This document shows, piece by piece, positions 12,553 through 23,480 of a stretch of 64,000 nt of DNA. Each line of letters begins with the position of its first letter. Positions within the stretch are counted from its first letter, which is position 1. The position numbers and the translations under genes are program-made. The stretch covers positions 779,686 to 843,685 of the forward strand of contig VFFE01007724.1 in assembly GCA_008921705.1 (NCBI GenBank), read 5' to 3'. The notes under the pieces are model-generated. The model did not search any database. It was not told the DNA's origin and saw only the letters and a program-made list of their open reading frames with translations. Source of the DNA: Burhinus oedicnemus (lineage: Eukaryota > Chordata > Aves > Charadriiformes > Burhinidae).

Positions 12553-13261
12553 CTCTGCATAAAAAACCTATCCTATTTTGAACATTTATATTATCAGAAC
12601 TGTTCCATGGGTGGTGCATCAAGTTTGCCACCAGGTCAGACTGCAGATCTCCAAAGTCCTCAAGACTTAGGACTGCTGTAAAAGAACATGTCAGAAAAAG
12701 ATATAATTGTATATACAGAATCAGTACAAGCAGATCAAGTACATCTAGAAATACAAATTAATCTAGGTCTTTTGGGTGTCTTTTTGTTTGGATATAACTA
12801 TCTTTTTGGATAGGACTACAATAAACTAGTAGTTTTAGATTTTTTACTATAGTCAATCAAAAAAGATAAATCCAAGTGAATCTCTGTGCTGTTGTTGCCC
12901 TGGGATAATAAAGCTGATTCTATGTGGTGCAGTCTAAGTTACGTTGTACGAGAAAACAAAATAAAACAAAAAACCAACCCAATATCTAACAACTCTTAAA
13001 AAAACATTTCTAGGGTTGCAGATGCAAATATTTAAAAATTAACAAAATACCAGAATTAATGTTGTCTATGTTTTTTCATTCACTTTCTTAGGTTACAGTC
13101 TTGAACTAAAAAGACACATATGATTTTTCCCACTCTGCCAGGGGAATGAATCAGAATTGTGTTGTAAAGTCATCTGTTGTCTGTTAAGTCCCCTGACTCA
13201 TTTGTTGCACAAGTTGGAAGATATGAAATGAATGAGGTGGGGGACAGCAGGGAGAAAACGG

Positions 13262-13372
13262 GTTGTCTGGTGGCTGAGGTAGATGAATGTCACTCAGAAG
13301 AACTGGATTTCATCCTTGTCTCTGACACAAAGATCTTATGAGGAACCGTGTGAATCATTTAAACCAGGGATG
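13262..13372 (+). repeat. Possible MIR-like tRNA-SINE relic
   Basis: The order GAACTGGATTTCATCC, then TCTCTGACAC, then GTGTGAATCATTTAA resembles the B-box, core and linker region of old amniote tRNA-derived SINEs of the MIR type (ctgggttcgaatcc, ctctgcca, gtgtgacc). Identity is low and no 3' tail can be seen, so this could be coincidence. Confidence 0.32.
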
Positions 13373-13961
13373 TTATTTCCAGTCATGAACAAGTGGAAAT
13401 TACACTCTGATCTTCTTATTGTCCAGATATGGATTTCAGTTCCTCCATGGATCTCCCTGTTACAACCAAATACTTTCTGGTCCTCCTGTTTTGTCCTTGC
13501 TCTGATGAGCGTATGAGGGACCTGAGTCCTCTCATCCAGCAGGGACCGTGTCAGGACCTTAGCAATTACCTTGCAGGCTCTGTAGCACCTCCAAAGCTTC
13601 TGGGTCCTGAGAATTACTCAGGACAGGACAGAAGTGTCTCAGGAAAGGTGGGGGTACAGACCATGCACTACAACCAGTGGAGGACCATCTAGCTCAGCAA
13701 TCTTGCGATGTTTTCCTCAGTTTTGAGAACTAAATAATATCAGATTTAGTTCACATTAAACAGCTTGGAGCTGACCTCTTCTTCCCAGCAATTCCCTGCT
13801 GTTCCATGCAGATACCTCATTGCTCATCAGCAGTACTGCAGCTGGCAGAGCTTGGCTGTTTGATGTAACAGGGATGCTGCAGATTTTGCATATCTACACT
13901 ATCAGGGCATGGGACGTATAGTCAGGGAAAGGACTGAGCTGAAAGATTTTGGGCTTAGTCT

Positions 13962-14540
13962 GCAGCTCTGAGGAGGGCTGTGTTCAGCTTTCAGCTTTTC
14001 TGCTGAACTCTTGTTCCAGTTCTTGTTCTTGTTCCAGTCCCATTCCTGTCCTACCCCAGTGCCATGCCTTCTTCACTAACCACCACAGAAATCTCAGAAA
14101 GTCCAGATTTCCCCGTTTAGGGATTTTTATCCTATTCTCACTCTTTCCCAAAACTCCTTTTTCCTCACCAAATCTTCAGTCAGTCTTGGTCAGCCCTCAA
14201 ACTTCTCCCTGCCAGTGTTATTCCTCTGCACTAGCACTCTATCTCTGTCCATGGGCTCCTTGTTCCATCCCTTGTGCACTCCTGAACACAGTTTCTTTGC
14301 AACGCACGGTACCACCTTTTCCCTCAGCCTGGCCTACTGCTTGGACCTATGGCACCCCTTGCTGTTCCCAGGCTCTACCCCCTATTCCTCTTCTAGGTTT
14401 CCCAGTTTGCTTGGTCCTTCCTCTGTTTTAGTCCCAGTTTCTATTCTTTGATGACTCCTAGACCTAGTCTTCTCCTTCAGAAAAATCCACCTTTTTCTCC
14501 ATAATTCCTGTTCCTCACCATCTTTGATCTACCTCTTGTC
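13962..14540. other. Pyrimidine-rich strand asymmetry (CT-biased tract)
   Basis: The plus strand is strongly C+T biased for over 500 bp. In 14221-14280, 44 of 60 bases are pyrimidines. Imperfect GTTCCAGTTCTTGTTCTTG copies sit near 14021. Scarcity of A keeps two plus frames open (13949-14431 and 14215-14451), giving Ser/Pro/Leu/Cys-rich translations with no family resemblance, so I do not call a gene. A similar CT-biased stretch lies at 38.03-38.35 kb. It may be the remains of an old element or a neutral compositional tract. Confidence 0.55.
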
Positions 14541-17484
14541 CTTGTCCAACAGGAGGCAGATAGGTCCCTTCTCTGTGATGCTCAATGTCAGCAGCAGGTG
14601 GACTGATTGTGAGAAGGACCAACTCCCTGGTGCCACATCCAGTATCCAGGACTGCTCCAGCTCAGCACATGTGGGTGCAGCCATTAGAGAGGAAAAACTG
14701 CTTTCATTCTTATAGCCCTATGCTGCAGAATACTTTTTTTTAAACTTTCTTTTTCACTTGGCTGTGAAGCACATACGATTCAGCCACATACAGAGCTTGT
14801 AAGGAGCTGGGACATGCTCAGTGAAGACAGACTGCCTGGGGATTTCAGCTATTAAACTCTGGCAAGTTTCTATGAAGTATGTGTAAACTACTACTTGTCA
14901 AAGACTTGTACATTTTTAGGATGTGAATGTATTTCACAGGGAAAAAAAGTGAATAAATAAGGTTTACCCTTAACAAAACCCCCGCTCTTCCTCCATACTG
15001 GGTTCCTGCAAAACACAGCGTTCCAAAGCTTTGCAATTACATTTTTTTGAACGTTGTTTAGCAGTTGCTTTTTTCTCTTGCTTTTTGTTTTTGAAAAGAT
15101 CTTAGCATTTTTTTAAAAATAAGGTAGCATGAGAGATGACAAGTGTGAAATCTCAGAAAGTTTTTCCAAGCTGCAAATGAAAACATGGTTATACAATAAG
15201 AAATGTCAGGCAGCCTTAGCTGGGATGAAAGGATAGACACCAAGTTGAAGCACAAATGGACCTGTTATGTACATCCATATCCCCATGTTATTTAGTGAAA
15301 AATTTTCTTAGAAGTCAATTAGACTATCTCTAGTCCTTGTAGTCAAGTACCCCAACCAGGATGATATAGGCATGTAGATACAAAGCAAACGCCTGTCCCC
15401 GTCCTCCAGTGTCTTTTTTAGGAGTGAGATCCAGATTCCCTTGTCCACCGAGGGGTAAACCACCTTAAAAGGAATTGAAAAAGTTAATATATAGGATCCT
15501 GCTGGATTTGCCACACTGCAGTGGTGGTTTGGAGCCTCTCAATGGCAGTGCCTGGCCTTGTGCATCCTTGTGGAGGAGTGGGGCTGCCTCTCCGGCACGT
15601 GCAACTGAGTGCTGGGAAGCCACAAATGGGGCCGTTCGCATCTGTCTGGCTGTGAAGCTCATCTGAAAGGAGGAGGAGAGGGAGATCTCATAGCTGTTAT
15701 GGAAACTTATTTTTAATTTTTTCCATATGAATCTTGGAAAAATGAACCATTGGAGAAGTTTATCATAATTCTAGTCTAGATAAACAGCTCAATAAAGAAT
15801 GGAAAATACTTATTTTGTCAGAAGGCACCACTAAAAAATGTTCACATATGGCAATGATTTCCTCAGCATTCAACAAAGGATTGGCTCAGGAGTCTTCTCC
15901 TGTAGATACAGATCAGATTTATCACTGCGGTAATGTCACCTGACTTGTACGATGTTTAAGCGGTGAGTCAGCAGAGCAGAGAGACATAGTTCTCCAGAAT
16001 GTACAGTATTTATCCTGTCCTTTTCCACTCGCTGGCGCTGATTTTGTTTTTAACATTATTGAGGAGTGATTCTTCATAGTTAAGGTTACAAATGAGTTTG
16101 TCTTAGAAGTTTGTTTTGGCTTCTCCCTACGACCTACCCTGCCACTCCGCTGCAGCAGGACCTCGGAGCCGGTAATCCAAGCCAAGAACAAGATAATGTG
16201 CTTTTTCAAAATGTGAAGTGAGTGAAAGGCTTGCTGGATTACGACTCAGAAAATGCAAGTGCTCCCACACCAGAAAAAGAAGTCCTCTCTGTTTTGCTGC
16301 TCTGTCCACCTTCTTCATAAAATTAGCAGAGAAACGCTTTGTTTCTCTGTGGGACATTCTAGATGTTTCCCCATCACCCTGGAAAGAGAGCTCCTGTTTT
16401 ACTCATCACAATTTAAGGACAGGCAGTGGTTAGAATAAGAAAAAAACAATAAAGGCCATGTATGCCAGTGTTAACTCTTTGTAATGAGCTGAACAGACTG
16501 TGGATTTGAACACAATGTCTGTGGGGCAGTGATGCGGATTTAGATTCATATTTTTTAAGATTTAAGTGAAGACGACGAGCCTAAATAAAATTGTGACCCA
16601 GCTAAATAAGAACCGTCAGCCTGAGGCCACAGCAGTTGCAGACCCCACTGTTCAGCCAGCGTGGCCCTGGGTGTGCGGCGCAGCTCTGTGCCCAGCACAG
16701 CCTCTGCCCCGAGCAGCCAGGAGCTGCCAGGGGGAAGCGGGCAGAGCAGCGCCCCGACCCCGCAGGGCCCGCTGCTGCCAATCGGGGACCCCTAACGCCC
16801 TGGCAGCACCCGCCTGCTCCTGAAACGTACTCATGACAGCACCGTTGTGCCCTCTCCACTAAACTACGCTGTGAAGGGTGAGGATGGCGTGCTGCCCTCC
16901 TCTAGCCCATCCTTCTTCCCACAGGGAGGGGAAAAGCTGCTTCTGCCTGAGCCCTTGAGGTACCTCAGCGCTGAGGAAGGTCTGGAGTTTAAAAGACTTT
17001 AAATTTCACTCTCTTTGATTTTACTTTTTTTTTTGGGTTTTTTTGTTTGTTTGGTATTTCCTTTCATCTAGCACTGCCTCTAACAGGCAGTTTGGGAGGG
17101 CAATTCTTTTGTGATGTACCAGGAATTGTGGGAGCCTAATGAAAGGACATAAATTCCATCTTGTGTGTCATGTATGTAAAAATTAGGTGGTGTGGTACAT
17201 GACATATAGCTAGCTTTTTACTGGATTTCTCTCCCCGAACAACAATGCAGAACATCAAAATTCAGTTCAATGTTTAAATACTTTTGGTTTATTTTAGTAT
17301 GTTATTGTTACTAGCTGCAGCAATCTCAATCTAGGCTTGCAAGGAGTAGGTTTCTCATATCTGAGGGTTGCTTAATCAGCATAAGCCTCGCATGCACCCA
17401 CACACTTGCTCTGTTAGTCCAACGTACCTGGGACATGTCCCATTTACCAGACGTGCAGTTCACAGACAGCCTGTGCATAAAATT
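14541..17484. other. Non-coding interval
   Basis: No gene is recognised. Short opposing frames at 14.8-16.4 kb lack domains. A stretch from about 15.92 to 16.17 kb keeps several CpGs in otherwise AT-rich sequence and could hold regulatory DNA, but nothing specific can be read from it. The GC-rich islet inside this interval is listed separately. Confidence 0.5.
16636..16830. promoter_or_regulatory. Small GC-rich, CpG-containing islet
   Basis: In 16681-16800, 89 of 120 bases are G or C (74%), against an AT-rich surround. Eight CpGs fall in those 120 bases, giving an observed/expected ratio near 0.5. Four overlapping frames on both strands are open through it simply because stop codons are rare at this composition. 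It is shorter and poorer in CpG than a normal promoter island. Possibilities are a weak orphan CpG island, a G-quadruplex-prone segment, or a piece of an unrecognised GC-rich element. Confidence 0.35.
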
Positions 17485-17870
17485 CTAGAGAAGTAGGGCT
17501 GAAAGGATCTCAGGAAATTGTATATTCCAGCCCCTCCAGCCCTATATCACCAACGTCTGTTTGAGTCTTGTGAGTTATTAGGGTAGCCTAAAGATGCCTC
17601 ACAGCATTCCAAGGCAATCTATTACACCAGGCTCACCGTTTCTTTCTTGCTTCTTCTTTCCACTGTCATTTAAACTCACTATACTTTTTTCTTTTCTGCC
17701 TCTAGACACAGAGAAAAGAATATTCCTTTTCTCTTTGCAGCTGCTTTTCTGTATCTGAACCCTGCTGTTCTGAGGCTACTCACCCTCCTTTCCAGTCTAT
17801 ACAACTCCTTTTCTTTCATTCTTTCCTGGTAAGCCGTGTAGACTAGGGTGTCAGTACACCCAATCTGCTG
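17485..17870 (-). mobile_element. Ancient CR1/L3-like LINE copy
   Basis: On the plus strand, GTAGGGCTGAAAGGATCTC near 17494 followed by TTCCAGCCCCTCC matches the reverse complement of an old CR1 3' UTR. Later, AAGGCAATCTATTACACC (17611-17628) fits the coding segment just upstream. At the far end the minus-strand translation YQERMKEKELYRLERRV (about 17785-17835) is a recognisable decayed version of the conserved C-terminal CR1 ORF2 block [17 protein letters not shown]. The middle, around 17640-17760, is T-rich and hard to align. The copy is old and inactive. Confidence 0.65.
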
Positions 17871-19674
17871 AAGGTAGTAGATCTGAAGTAGGTCTGATGG
17901 AAAGCATTGGAAACTAGTCAAAAAAGAAAATAACATGGCAACACCATTGTGAAGGGATCAGCTGGACACTGCTCAACCAGAAACCAACTTCGGTTGACTA
18001 CTTTAAATTTAACAGATTAATTGATTTCAAATGAGGCAGCACTACAGATTTTTAGCACAGAAAAATCCCACAGTAGGAGGGTTCCCCTTGCAGATGTGGG
18101 AAATAGATACTAACATCAACATTAGAGCTGAAATCAGTATAGCCAAAACCATATCATGAGACAGGCCACTTGAAGGCATGTGACTGGCTTAAAATAGTGA
18201 GCTCTAGAAATGAGGAAGCATTATCAACTACTTTTACTTGTCTTTGGTTTATGAGCTTGCAGGGGTAACGTATTATAACATTTCCATGTTTTCTCCTGGA
18301 AGCCTCTGTGAAAGAGACTGAAAACTGAGATACTTGGCTAATCACTTGGCTCTAGAAATAGAGGCTTTGGGAGAACACCAAATGTTGTAATTACATTACT
18401 AGAATAGGTGTCATAACATTTTGTTTCCTTCTGTGTGGAAAATGAGAGAACTGCAGTTGTTGACGAATTCTTGGATAGGAAAAAGGTGATTCACACAGGA
18501 GCCCATACAGCCCTTTCTCAAACATCAAGCTTGATTCATCCCTACTCATCACTGTGAGAGATTTCAGATTGTTGTGACAATTGTTTGACATGAAGAGAAT
18601 TCAGATAGAGTCACATTGCAACTCCCTATGCCATACACAGGGGGCCCAGGGGCACCTTAAAGGTTTGCCTGGACATCGAGTCAGCAGAATCCAAGCTTAA
18701 CTGACACATCAGATGGAAATGAATCATCTGAGGTATGTTCAAGCTTATCATTAACTTTTACTAAGTTCACTGTGAGACGTGGGAACCATCAACAGTTAAT
18801 ATGCAAAATATCAGATAACCCTTATGGAGAATTTGTGGGCATATACACTGACATATCAGATTGCTACAGCACTAACTCTAAAAGATGTTTTGCTCTCTAT
18901 TGATTAGAATTTGGAGGAGGGAGAAATATTTAAACTCAAGATAGAGCTACAATTATGTGTGATGGATCTCAAAGTAGATCAAATATTTACTTAATACATG
19001 ATAATTTAAATGAATTAGACATTAGCTTACAATTGCAATCAAATGTGTTTTCCCTAAGACTTTAGCTGTTCTAATGATTCTTTAAGTGTAAAGAAAAGCC
19101 TGCTGCTTGATTGAAACATGTCCAAAAGGCATCACAGCTGACAGGAACTTGAATTGGTCTTCTGCATTCATTTCTGATAGCAGAGGCAACATAATCTGAC
19201 AGCAGATGTTAAGCAGGCAACGTTTCTCTTTTGCTCTTAAGAGCAGCTGACAAGGATCTGTAGCCTAACTTAAAACAAACAAACAAACAAAACCATCACC
19301 AGCAAAGTTGTCCAATTAAAATTGGATTACTTCTTCAGACAGAAACACCATTTAAAGAACAGCAGAGGCAATTAACAGGTCCTGATTATTTGTAGAAGTG
19401 ACTACTTAACCTATTTTGCATTGCTTGCCTGATTTTAATGTTTCTGAGCTCTGTTCTAGTTTTCTTGCTTGACCATTCTGTTTAACTATGGCAGACTGAT
19501 CTACATTTCCTGAAAATAAGGAACCCTGACAATGTCTTTGCCTTTTAGGCAGGAATATATAATCCTTGTTACCTCAAGAGCCTCCTGAACTGCTCTTTGA
19601 GCTTGAGAACAAATCTCTTATTTATCTCTCAATTGTACAATGATTTCTTATTTATCCTCTGTAAAATGTGCCAG
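17871..19674. other. Non-coding interval
   Basis: No gene is recognised. Short minus frames at 18154-18345 and 18391-18591 have no signature. Around 18960-19090 the sequence is AT-rich with TAAT-type words and could be conserved noncoding DNA, but evidence is thin. A short (AAAC)n run lies at 19273-19292. Just before the CR1, the 10-mer CTTATTTATC occurs twice (near 19617 and 19648). Confidence 0.5.
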
Positions 19675-21189
19675 CTTCTATGGGCCCTGATGGGATGTAT
19701 CCGTGAGTGCTGAGGGAGCTGGCAGATGTTATTGTGAAGCCACTCACCATCATCTCTGAAAGGTCCTGGAGAACAGGAGAGGTGCCTGAGGACTGGAGGA
19801 AAGCCAGTCTTCAAGAAGGGCAAGAAGGAGTACCCGGGAAACTACAGGCCAGTCAGCCTCACCTCCATCCCTGGAAAGGGGGTGGAACAGCTCATCCTGG
19901 ATGTCATCTCTAAGCATGTGGAGGAAAAGAAGGTCATTGGGAGTGGTCAACATGGTTTCACCAAGGGGAAATCATGGTTAACGAATCTGATAGCCTTCTG
20001 TGAAAGAATGACTGGCCAGGTAGATGAGGGGAGAGCAATGCATGTTGTCTACCACAGCTTCAGCAAGGCTTTTGACAGTGTCTCCCATAACTTCCTCATA
20101 GGTAAGCTTAGGAAGTGTGGGTTAGATGAATGGTCAGTGAGGTGGACTGAGAGCTGGCTGAATGGCAGAGCTCAGAGGGTTGTGATCAGCAGCTCAGAGT
20201 CTAGTTGGAGGCCTGTAACTAGCGGTGTTCCACAGGGGACAGTACTGGATCCAGTCTTGTTCAACATATTCATCAATGACCTGGATGAGGGGACACAGTG
20301 TACCCTCGGCAGGTTTGCTGATAACACAAAACTGGGAGGGGTGGCTGACACACCAGAAGGCTGTGCTGCCATACAGTGAGACCTGGACAGGCTGGAGAGT
20401 GGGGCAGAGTGAAACCTAATCAACAAGTGCTAGTGTAGGATCCTGCACCTGGGGAGGAATAACCCCATGCACCAGTACGGGTTAGGGGCTGACCTGCTGG
20501 AAAGTAGCTCTGCAGAGGGGAACCTGGGAGTCCTAGTGGACAACAAGTTGACCATGAGCCAGCAATGTGCCGTTGTGGTCAAGAGGGCCAATGGTATCCT
20601 GGGGTGCGTCAAGAAGAGTGTGGCCAGCAGGTTGATGGAGGGCATCCTCACCCTTTCCTCTGCTCTGGTGAGGTCACATCTGGAGCGCTGTGTCCAGTTC
20701 TGGGGTCCTCAGTTCAACAAGGAACTGCTGGAGAGAGTCCAGCAGAGGACTACAAAGATGATCAAGGCACTGGAACATCTTTCTTATGAGGAAAGACTGA
20801 GAGACCTGGGTCTGTGTATCCTGGAGATGAGAAGACTGAGAGGAGATCTCGTCAATACTTATAAATATCTAAAGAGCGGGTCTAAAGAGGATGTGGCCAG
20901 ACTCTTTTCAGCGGTGTCCAGTGACAGGACGAGAGGCAACAGGCACAAACTGGAACACAGGAAATTCCATCTCAACATGAGGAAAAACTTCTTTACTTTG
21001 AGGGTAACAGAGCACTGGAACAGGCTGCCCAGAGAGGTTGTGGAGTCTCTTTCTCTGGAGATATCTAAAACCCACCTGGATGTATTCCTGTCCAACCTGC
21101 TCTAGGTAAACCTGCTTTGGCAGGGGCGTTGGACTAGATGATCTCCAAAGGTCCCTTCCAACCCCTACCATTCTGTGATTCTGTGATTC
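19675..21189 (+). mobile_element. CR1 LINE, 5'-truncated, dead ORF2
   Basis: The longest mobile element in the window is a CR1 retrotransposon starting inside the reverse-transcriptase fingers and running to the 3' terminus. It ends with two exact ATTCTGTG octamers (21170-21185). The product would nick DNA and copy its own RNA, but the N-terminal endonuclease half is absent and the remainder is broken. Recognisable blocks in order are [49 protein letters not shown], and the C-terminal YEERLRDLGL and [14 protein letters not shown] segments. The 3' UTR is about 85 bp and holds the usual TTGGACTAGATGATC box. Its 3' end is the inverted counterpart of the 1947-2206 fragment. Confidence 0.96.
19684..21105 (+). 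pseudogene. CR1 ORF2 reverse-transcriptase pseudogene
   Basis: This is the C-terminal reverse-transcriptase half of CR1 ORF2. Four kinds of damage are visible. First, the frame changes near 19802-19810, where text expected between GGAAAGCCA and GTCTTCAAG is missing, consistent with an 11-bp deletion between two CCA triplets (inferred from family knowledge). Second, TGA stops at 20377 and 20410 sit where CR1 normally has CGA arginine codons, the mark of CpG decay. Third, there is a small deletion plus a TAG at 20431. Fourth, the catalytic FADD motif reads FADN (TTT GCT GAT AAC, 20314-20325), so the second metal-binding aspartate is lost. The frame then reopens from 20434 to the natural stop at 21103-21105. 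Confidence 0.93.
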
Positions 21190-22264
21190 CAAAGGTGGGA
21201 TTAAAACATTTTACCCTGATACTGGTTTAACCCAATAATCAGAGCAGCCTACAGCCTGATGGTTAGAGCTTTTAACTGTCAGCAGAGGATTTACTTTCAT
21301 CTTAAGATATCTAAGTGTCTACACTGAGATGGCTACTTGTGCTGGAAGAATCTAAACTCCAATGACAGTCAATGGAAAGACTTCAGCCAGAGTAGTCTAA
21401 AGAGGAATGTAGACGATCAGCTACTACCTACCTCCTAAAGGGTGCATTGAATCATTCCACTGAATGTATTAAGTAACTCTCTGGTGACTACAAAGGGAGC
21501 TTGGACACCTCCAGCAGACATCTACCTTTATTTATGTGTCCTACCCTTGAGTAGAATCCCACCTGGAAGGTTTCAGTCTGTCTTTCAACTGAAGACACCC
21601 ACTGCCACCGAGGATGCTCTAGGATATCCATAACATCCATATTGGCTTAGCAGATACAATGCAGGCCCTAAGAGAGAACTTCATCTTTTTGAAGCAACAG
21701 CAGCAGTGGAGGAAACCAAGTAAATAGCACTATATGTCTATGTTTCGGCAAATGAACTGAGCATGGGGGATGGGATTTATTTGTCAAGGTGTAAGTGCTT
21801 ACTGCTTTTTGAGACACTCCTTGCCATTCCAGGAATCTTCAAGGATTGTAGGTGCAATGAAGGACTTGTGGGAGCCCTACGTCATTCTAGAGCAGCAGCT
21901 ATGGCTTTAAGATACTCTCAAATTCCTGAAGTGTCACTAGATGCCTATGTTCAGGCAATTAAGTCATCGTTTGAGAGCTGAATTAGGCAGCTGAGTCTCA
22001 GTGTAATCTCCACATGGAGAAGAGACAACTATAGCCAGGTTTCCCAGTTCCCAGCCCAGAATGTAGAACCTCAGTCTTAGGAAGAAGGCTTTAATACACA
22101 TTCTTCTCAGGTCGTCCTACAGAAATATTTGTGGAGGCTCCCATCAAGAGACAGCTTTTTATAGCGCCTTTTGTTAAACATGATCTCTCTTCATCCGCTG
22201 TGTAGAGCACAAAGGAATCTGAACACTGGGCCCTTCCAAGCTGAGAGCTGAGAAAAGTAAGGTA

Positions 22265-22290
22265 TTTATTTATTTATTTATTCATTTATT
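22265..22290. repeat. (TTTA)n microsatellite
   Basis: About six TTTA units with one interruption (TTCA). No functional context is visible. Confidence 0.85.
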
Positions 22291-23119
22291 GCTTTGGATG
22301 TAGTTTGATCTTTCTGGTGTCTCAAACACTGGCACAGAATCTGCTGAAAGATCCTGCATAGGAAATTACTCACAAGTCCATGTGCAGAGAACCCCACTGT
22401 TAATTATTATGAATTGGAGCAAACCTAGTATGTGAGCCTTGATGAGCTTGTGTATGGAACAGAACATACTTCTAGGAACAGAAGAGAGTTCAAAACCAGT
22501 TTTTGAGTCCATATTGGCATTAACACTGATTTCATTTACAGTAGATTGAATTTTGTCACTTTGGTTTATGTTTCATTATTAGAAAGGCCTGTTCGTGGGA
22601 CCCTGGGTATCTTTTGATAGTTGCAGAGTATTAACCAACAACTGGTTCATTAGTCAAGATCAGATTAAGTAATGACAACTACAGTGTACAGGAGTTTTTT
22701 CTTATACTTTTCTCAACTGCGAGGGCACAGGCAGAGCCTTTGCCTCTGTACCTGTGACATTGTCCCTTAATTCTTAGGCCTGGTTCAACACTTTCAGAAT
22801 ACAAGCTTTTTCTTACAGCTAAAATTAATCTTTTCCTCACCTAAAACTATTTGAAAGAGTGAAATTGTTTTTTGATTGTCATTGCAACAAAACATTTTTA
22901 CTTAGGAAAAATCAAACATTATAAATGATCTGAAAAAGGTTTTTCCTAAATTTTCACTTTGTTTTAAATTAAAAAAACCAACTGATATATATTTTAAAGT
23001 CTTGAAATCATTTTGACTCTTCCTCCAGGTCCTAAGAAAATGAAAAATCAAGCTTTGTCCTAACTCTGCCTGCACCTTTTCAAGATGTCTGTACTTCCTC
23101 TTCCCTTCAGCTGCAGTAA

Positions 23120-23480
23120 ATGACTACCCGAGTCGAGCAGCACTGAACCAGGGCCAGGGTCCTTAATGACACTGCCCCTGCAAGAAATCTCCTTCCTTTG
23201 TGCGTTAGATACAATAATGACAGACCACAGAGTAGCCAGGGGAGTACGCGCTGCAGTTTGCAAAATCCTTCAGTTATGGGTTTGTGCTTCTGTCCTTTGT
23301 GACGCCTTTAGGCACATCGCCCTTATTAGTTCCCGCAGGAACGCCAGACCATTACTTTTTCTTTTAGCTGAGCCTGTGCCTTAAAGCCACAAATTACAGT
23401 CCATAATGCCTGCACTTTGGTAATGGAATGACCCAGACGTGTTAAATATTATTATTATTACTGCAGAGTACATGACCATA
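23120..23480. promoter_or_regulatory. Candidate conserved noncoding element retaining CpGs
   Basis: Nine CpG dinucleotides fall between about 23127 and 23345, including GTACGCGCTG, in a region whose surroundings are nearly CpG-free. The segment also has ACAATAATGACAG and, downstream, AAATATTATTATTATTACTG. A plus frame of 72 codons (23166-23384) crosses it but shows no family resemblance. CpG retention without high GC suggests constraint or low methylation rather than a promoter island. It could instead be a recent insertion that has not yet decayed. Confidence 0.28.

Larger units (their letters stand above)
7281..13961. other. Non-coding interval, mostly unique sequence
   Basis: No gene is recognised. 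Open frames here reach only about 120 codons, and several overlap on opposite strands (10053-10268 and 10333-10606), which argues for chance. The frame at 12484-12681 is kept open partly by the TG repeat. A short CA-rich stretch lies near 10463-10485. Hairpin, duplication, microsatellite and SINE-like features inside this interval are listed separately. Confidence 0.55.

Noticed and set aside
12484..12681. Open frame with a poly-Cys-Val stretch
   Set aside because: Product of the TG microsatellite.
13949..14431. 160-codon Ser/Pro/Leu/Cys-rich open frame
   Set aside because: Open because the strand is pyrimidine-rich and stop codons need purines. A second frame is open over the same bases.
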